Assembly (NCBI RefSeq): GCF_035222375.1
Contig: NC_085888.1
Coordinates: 1,426,001-1,490,000, forward strand
DNA from: Podospora pseudocomata
Taxonomy: Eukaryota > Ascomycota > Sordariomycetes > Sordariales > Podosporaceae
Direction of reading: 5' to 3'
DNA length: 64,000 bases
The notes under the pieces: generated by a model
What the model was told of the DNA's origin: nothing
What the model saw: the letters and a program-made list of their open reading frames with translations, nothing else
Database searches by the model: none
Part shown: positions 58,999-64,000 of the stretch, in pieces
How the letters are laid out: each line of letters starts with the position of its first letter
Numbering within the stretch: the stretch's first letter is position 1
Position numbers and translations under genes: made by a program

Positions 58999-60741
58999 AT
59001 GGCGTCGGACTCGGACCAGTCCTCGCAGATCATGGTGAATGGCATTCGCTATGAAGATCGCCTCATGGTCGATGGACCTAGCACGCCCCTCGACGACGAT
59101 ACAATCATCCCCATGTCGCAGCAGAGCATCCCGGCTACCGAGATGCCCAACTCCCCGCTGAACCACACTACCGCGTCTTTCCGATCTGACAGCACCGACG
59201 ATCTTGCCGTACCCGCCGTTATTCCCTCGTCTCTCACCCCACCCCCCTCCTCACAAGTACCTGGCGTCGCCGCCGCCGCTCCCTTCAACGCCCAGGCCTT
59301 CAATGGATCTTCACAGCTCACTGGTATCGTCTCGCCCCCAGAAACCGGCCTGGCAGCAGTCAAGAGAGAAGATGGCGTGCCTGGATACATGACACCGACG
59401 CAGGAACAAATTTCAGAGGCATCCCCCGAGACCCTTCGTCGCATGCTCCAGAGCCTGGTGGCCGAACACGCTCAGGTCAAGATGCAGGCAGCCCACCACC
59501 GCATGCAGAACGTGCTGCTCACATTCCAGGCCCAAGAAGACGCGAACCGAGCGCAAGTCGAGCACGAGCTCACCAGACGGGAGGTGGACGTTTTGCAAAA
59601 GGCCGAATCAGCTCGGCAAGCCCGGCGCGAAATCAGCACAGCGACCGAAACCGCACAGGCGCGGTACATGAAGCTCGAGGAGATGTACAAGGAGTTGGTA
59701 GAGGAAAACAAGGCGCTCAACCAGCGGCTTAGGGGCGCCAGGAAGGTTTTGGAGGAGCGCGCCGACCAGATTGCCAGCTTGCAGGAGGATCGGGAGGTCA
59801 TGCTCAACCGCATCCGGGAGAACCGTGAACACTTTCATATCCTCTGTAGTCCTGGGGGTATGTTCCATGGGGCTCTGACGCCCAAGGTCACACAGGCGCA
59901 GAGCCCTCAACAGCAGCGGGCTACACCGCGACAAACGCCTAGGTCAGCACAGAAGGAGGTCCATCATCGGGGCCGTGGTCACAATTTGGCCGATCTGCTT
60001 GAAGCACTCAGCCAGGATAACAACAGCGCGCCATCGACGCCAATCACTGGTCACCGTCCACGGGCCGCCGTAGGACCTAAGCACACTCGAAACGTACAGT
60101 CCATGTCTTCCCTCCCTACCACGCCGGTGCGATTTCGCGGTGATAACGGAGGATTATTACCATCAGCCGACCTAGTTCCCCAGACCGAACCACCACAGCG
60201 ATTTCCTCGATTTTTGGCCCACACTCCCACCGCACCCAAGAGTGCTGAGCGTGAGCGACGCAGGAGTAGGGAGTCGACCATCTCGGCGGATGATAACGAG
60301 GAGTTGGCACGGCAAGCACTAAGGTCCATTACTACTGCGGCACCATTTGCCCCCCGTGCGTCTGTCAGCTCGCAGCGGTCTCGCGGGTCACAGAGGGTAC
60401 AAGATGGGGAGGTGGAAGAGGAAGAGATTTATGAAAGTCAGGCCAGCCAGGCCGCGTCGGAGATGTTGAGGTGGGATCCGAGGGAGAGCTTCGAGGTTGC
60501 GGCTTCGGTACAAAACTCACGAGATGGGACGCCAGCCGCGGCGGATAAGAGCGCGAAGCTTCAGGCGAAGCTGTTTGGGCCATTGAATAAGAGCGGTGGT
60601 GCTTTGGCCGGGAGTGGGAAGAGGAAGCTTGGTGAGCTTGAGCGGACTATGGATGTCTATGCCGTTGGTGGTGTCCAAAGCAAAAAGTTGAGAGATGGAA
60701 GGGTTGGGCTGGGGATACAGTACAGCCAGGAGTCGGCTTGA
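58999..60741 (+). CDS. Coiled-coil protein, fungal-specific, unknown function
   Basis: Single exon, 580 residues. The N-terminal 130 residues are disordered (QIMVNGIRYEDRLMVDGPST; a VKREDG motif). Residues about 145-280 form a continuous charged heptad region (LQSLVAEHAQVKMQAAHHRM; EHELTRREVDVLQKAESARQ; KLEEMYKELVEENKALNQRL; ERADQIASLQEDREVMLNRI). The rest is basic and Ser/Pro-rich and includes an acidic patch (DGEVEEEEIYESQASQAASE) and a C-terminal basic stretch (KRKLGELERTMDVYAVGGVQ). No catalytic domain is seen. The coiled coil suggests a dimeric structural or nuclear protein; this is inference only. Confidence 0.8.
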   Translation: MASDSDQSSQIMVNGIRYEDRLMVDGPSTPLDDDTIIPMSQQSIPATEMPNSPLNHTTASFRSDSTDDLAVPAVIPSSLTPPPSSQVPGVAAAAPFNAQAFNGSSQLTGIVSPPETGLAAVKREDGVPGYMTPTQEQISEASPETLRRMLQSLVAEHAQVKMQAAHHRMQNVLLTFQAQEDANRAQVEHELTRREVDVLQKAESARQARREISTATETAQARYMKLEEMYKELVEENKALNQRLRGARKVLEERADQIASLQEDREVMLNRIRENREHFHILCSPGGMFHGALTPKVTQAQSPQQQRATPRQTPRSAQKEVHHRGRGHNLADLLEALSQDNNSAPSTPITGHRPRAAVGPKHTRNVQSMSSLPTTPVRFRGDNGGLLPSADLVPQTEPPQRFPRFLAHTPTAPKSAERERRRSRESTISADDNEELARQALRSITTAAPFAPRASVSSQRSRGSQRVQDGEVEEEEIYESQASQAASEMLRWDPRESFEVAASVQNSRDGTPAAADKSAKLQAKLFGPLNKSGGALAGSGKRKLGELERTMDVYAVGGVQSKKLRDGRVGLGIQYSQESA

Positions 60742-61741
60742 GAAATGGGATGAAACAGGATGGGTGCGAGGGGCCGTCGCAGCGATGGAAGACATTGGCC
60801 TAGGGGGATCTTGTCTCTATTTGCTTCTGGGGACCTTTGCTTTTATGGAGTTGGAGTTTCTTGATATAAGATGGGCACAGATTGCTTTTGATTGCGGTCG
60901 GGTGTGGTGGTTCATTCATGGGGTCATGATTATGGCCGGGCTTTACAGCCCTTGCTTCTTGCATGTGTTGGTTTATTCTACGTTTGGATATGATCAAAAG
61001 TGCCATCATTTGCTGAGGTGTAGATATCTTGATGACTGGGCGTTTTCGTTCAGGTGAAAAAGGGTCAAGAATGGGGTGGGATAGGATTGCAAGCAGGGTA
61101 ATATGGAACATATATACTAGCATTGTTGCTGTCACCAAAGGCCCGGCTCGGAGAAGATATGTACACTATGGCCGGACCGAGCCGGATCTCTTGCAACGTC
61201 AATGACAAGTGTTCGGAAACCCATCCCGGGGATGGCTCCAGTTTGCAGGCGCCTCGTGATCCATCTCCCGGTGACAGATTTATGGGTGTGGGGACCCCGC
61301 ATGCCGAAATCGAGTGCCGCCCACCCCCAGTCCGCTGCCCGCAGTGCCCGAATTTGCCTCCCGGGTTTGCGATTTTCCCCAGCTGCGTCCCCAGCATGCC
61401 CAGTTGCCGGGGGACATGGTGGGCGGTTGAGGTCTGGTGTGGAATCCACGTCCCCGGTTTCGCGGCCGCGAGAAAACCCGATTATTTTTATTTACTTTTG
61501 TTTTGTTTCCGGTTTCTTACTTTTGCCTCCTTTTTACTTCTTTTCTTTTTGGTTTTATCTGAACGATACCCTCCACGTCCGTCCGTTTGACTGTAGCTGC
61601 CTGCTGTCTGTCGTCTTGGTGTAGCGTTCCGATCTCTTCACTCACCAACACAACTGCCGAACTCACAACCCCCTCCTATACCGGCCTGCCTTTTTTTCCA
61701 CCACCCACCAAGCCACATCTCAGGAAAAAACAACCGCCAAA
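60742..61741. other. Intergenic and leader
   Basis: 3' flank of the coiled-coil gene and CT-rich leader of the thiolase gene. Nothing else supported. Confidence 0.5.
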
Positions 61742-63004
61742 ATGTCCCTCCCCCGCGGCCTCAAATCCGTCCTCACCAAAGCCCCCACCGACGTGGTCAT
61801 CCTCTCTGCCCTCCGCACCCCCATCACAAGGTCTTACAAGGGCGGCCTGAAAGACGCCTACCCCGAAGAGTTGCTGTCCACCGTCCTCAAAGCCACCCTC
61901 GACGCCAACCCCAATCTCGACCCGAAACTCATCGAGGATGTCGCCGTCGGCGTGGTCCTCAACGAGCTCGGCGGGTCTAAGGCTGCCCGCATGGCGCTCA
62001 ACCACACCCCCGGTTTTGACACGAGCTCCACCTCCCTTTACACCGCCAACCGGGCTTGTGCCTCGTCGCTGCAGGCGATCACCTTGGTTGCGAGCCAGAT
62101 CAAGACCGAGATGATCAGTGTTGGTATTGGAGCCGGTATGGAGAGCATGACAAGGAACTACGGCACGAGGGCGATTCCAGTTGATGTCTGGCCTGAGTTG
62201 AAGGAGAGTCCCGTAAAAGAGGCGAGGGATTGCGTGATGAGCATGGGGATCACGAGTGAGAATGTTGCCGAGAGGTATAACGTCTCGAGGGAGGACCAGG
62301 ATGCCCTGGCTGTGGAGTCTCATGCTCGTGCTGCCCGCGCGGTGAAGGAGGGGTGGTTTGACAAGGAGGTTGTTCCTGTCCACACCAGGTTCCAAGAGGT
62401 GGATAAGCAGGGGAATAAAGTTGGGGAGGAGCAGAGGGTGATTGTGACAAAGGATGACGGGATCAGGGAGGGGGTCACGCTTGACAAGCTGGCGAAGCTG
62501 AAGCCGGCGTTCAAGCCTGATGGGAGGAGCACGGCGGGGAATTCCAGCCAGGTTAGCGATGGGGCTGCGGCGGCGCTGTTGATGAGACGGAGTACCGCTA
62601 CTGAGCTTGGGTTGACGGGGCAGATTATGGGCAAGTTTGTTGCTAGTGCTGTTGCGGGGTGCAAGCCGGATGAGATGGGGATTGGGCCTGCGATTGCGAT
62701 TCCTAAGTTGTTGAACCAGCTTGGGTTGAAGAGTGAGGATGTTGATCGGTGGGAGATTAACGAGGCGTTTGCTTCCCAGGCGCTGTACTGTGTGAGGGAG
62801 TTGGGGTTGGAGAAGGAGTTGGTGGCTGGCAAGGTCAACCCTGATGGCGGTGCTATCGCGCTGGGTCATCCTCTTGGTGCTACTGGTGCGAGAATGGTCA
62901 GCACGCTCATGCATGGTCTCCAGAGGACGGGTGGTGAGGTTGGTGTTGTGAGCATGTGCATTGGTACTGGTATGGGTATGGCTGGTGTTTTCGTTCGGGA
63001 GTAA
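61742..63004 (+). CDS. 3-ketoacyl-CoA thiolase (Pot1-type)
   Basis: Single exon, 420 residues. It cleaves 3-ketoacyl-CoA with CoA to acetyl-CoA and a shortened acyl-CoA, the last step of beta-oxidation. Catalytic signatures are the nucleophile Cys106 in NRACASSLQA, His376 in GGAIALGHPLGATGARM and Cys406 in SMCIGTGMGMAG. The sequence also has MSMGITSENVAERYNVSRED and STAGNSSQVSDGAAAALLMR, which match the yeast Pot1 group rather than the biosynthetic acetoacetyl-CoA group. No PTS1 is present (ends VFVRE), and the N-terminus (MSLPRGLKSVLTKAPTDVVI) has no clean PTS2. Peroxisomal location is therefore not shown by the sequence. Codon choice switches from C-ending (first 300 nt) to G/T-ending. Confidence 0.92.
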   Translation: MSLPRGLKSVLTKAPTDVVILSALRTPITRSYKGGLKDAYPEELLSTVLKATLDANPNLDPKLIEDVAVGVVLNELGGSKAARMALNHTPGFDTSSTSLYTANRACASSLQAITLVASQIKTEMISVGIGAGMESMTRNYGTRAIPVDVWPELKESPVKEARDCVMSMGITSENVAERYNVSREDQDALAVESHARAARAVKEGWFDKEVVPVHTRFQEVDKQGNKVGEEQRVIVTKDDGIREGVTLDKLAKLKPAFKPDGRSTAGNSSQVSDGAAAALLMRRSTATELGLTGQIMGKFVASAVAGCKPDEMGIGPAIAIPKLLNQLGLKSEDVDRWEINEAFASQALYCVRELGLEKELVAGKVNPDGGAIALGHPLGATGARMVSTLMHGLQRTGGEVGVVSMCIGTGMGMAGVFVRE

Positions 63005-64000
63005 GCAAACCAAGAGGGGGGTGGGTGTGGTAGCATAGCATCCTGTACGATTTAGTGTCTTGGTTAGGTACTGGGTTGGAAAATTGGGAATGGATAATGA
63101 AGACATGTGTGTACATTATAAATGTTACCCTGTATGCTGTGTATAAAAATCATAACGGACCTGTTTCCACTACTCTGGGCATGTGTTCTTGTCGCCACTC
63201 CTTAGGCGAGATCACATACGTCATACTATATTTATCCATCTAAGGTCTTATAAGACTCAAGATCCAAAGAAGCTATGGTTTCACATACACGAGCTTGGAT
63301 TATGAACAAAGAAGACTGGGGTTATCAAGACAAGAAAATGTAACATCGTGTTACCTAGGGTGTGATGCTAAAATTAAAAGGAGGGGGGGGGGCGGAACTG
63401 TATTGAGAACATTGAGATATAAAGATCTTCTATAGATTTAGTGGGTAGCATCCGTCCCAACTATGTTAGTGGTTTCTCTGCCACCTTGTTGGCCTCAAAA
63501 ATTGCATCAGAGTGTGGATGCAGTTGAATAACACGCTAGTCGTCAAACTCATGACTACCCTAGGCAGGTAGGTATATTGTCTCTTTATTTATGGTTCATG
63601 GATTCACAATTTGCTTGTAGCGTTTGTTTAATGATTTCCTTCCCCAATCCCTGACTGCTATACGTATACAGTCTGTCTGTTGGCTATATGGGAATGAGTT
63701 GGACCTACTCTTCCTGTTGAGGGGGAAACGTAAACATTGGCCAAGGCCTGAGCGAAAAATGTTTATTCAACCTACAGAGTATGACAATGGCACATTACCC
63801 GGTTCGTGCGACTGGCCAGAGCATCTGGATTAGAGTTGTAAACTCGTCTCCATGCTCCCATGTATCATGTGTTAAATAGGTGCATTCACACCAATACATT
63901 CGAGAAAAGTTCATCAATTAGTCCATTCTACTCATAATACACAAACATAATCTTCCTTTGAAAAGAATTTCCCAACGTCCTGTTTCCGTCACCGCTGGCT
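63005..64000. other. Intergenic window end
   Basis: 3' flank of the thiolase gene. A G run lies at 63385-63394, and TAGGTA-like strings occur. No gene supported. Confidence 0.5.

Noticed and set aside
61676-63106. 476-codon open frame antisense to the thiolase gene
   Set aside because: It mirrors the thiolase codons, starts and ends beyond them only by chance, and encodes low-complexity Pro/Arg/His sequence without any motif.

Overview
This window is nuclear DNA of a filamentous ascomycete, most likely a sordariomycete of the order Sordariales. The evidence is the 50-80 nt introns with GTANGT donors and CTAAC/CTGAC branch sites, C-rich coding regions, CT-rich leaders, and families such as DUF3176, 2EXR, PNP-NACHT-ankyrin NLRs, fungal BTB proteins and PXB/DUF3818 proteins. 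No bacterial, organellar, CRISPR or rRNA features were seen.

Layout. 0-14.8 kb: a type I membrane protein (-); an extraordinarily methionine-rich relative of what looks like a conserved fungal membrane protein (-); about 3 kb without genes; a small secreted hydrophobic protein (+); a (CAA)n(CAT)n microsatellite flanked by two facing tRNA/SINE-like boxes; a membrane protein with an Apple/PAN-like domain (-); a secreted Cys-containing protein (+); and a membrane-anchored GH3 beta-glucosidase (-). 14.8-20.4 kb: no genes seen. 20.4-25.7 kb: a 1198-residue disordered protein and a GNAT acetyltransferase. 25.7-28.3 kb: repeats, including a 637-bp element with terminal inverted repeats and a decayed repetitive sequence. 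28.5-41 kb: two BTB-type proteins with long disordered N-termini, a Cys-rich zinc-binding-like protein between them, and a TMEM135-like membrane protein.

41.4-50.7 kb is a graveyard of host genes: a PNP-NACHT-ankyrin NLR, a 2EXR gene, a secreted protein, a DUF3176 membrane protein and a dipeptidyl-peptidase III fragment, all apparently broken. The genes on both sides are intact. 50.8-63 kb is ordinary housekeeping-like sequence: a PXB/DUF3818 protein (-), a multicopper oxidase, a GPI-anchored protein, a coiled-coil protein and a 3-ketoacyl-CoA thiolase (all +).

No operon or biosynthetic cluster was seen; the genes look independent. The observation most worth following is the protein at 2058-3659. 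Its scaffold and C-terminal half look ordinary, but its N-terminal membrane part is about one quarter Met and is also rich in Cys and Trp. Second is the decayed island at 41.4-50.7 kb. Splice sites were assigned by eye, and a frame-consistency check (total coding length divisible by three) was made for most multi-exon models. Family names rest on remembered family patterns, not on searches.
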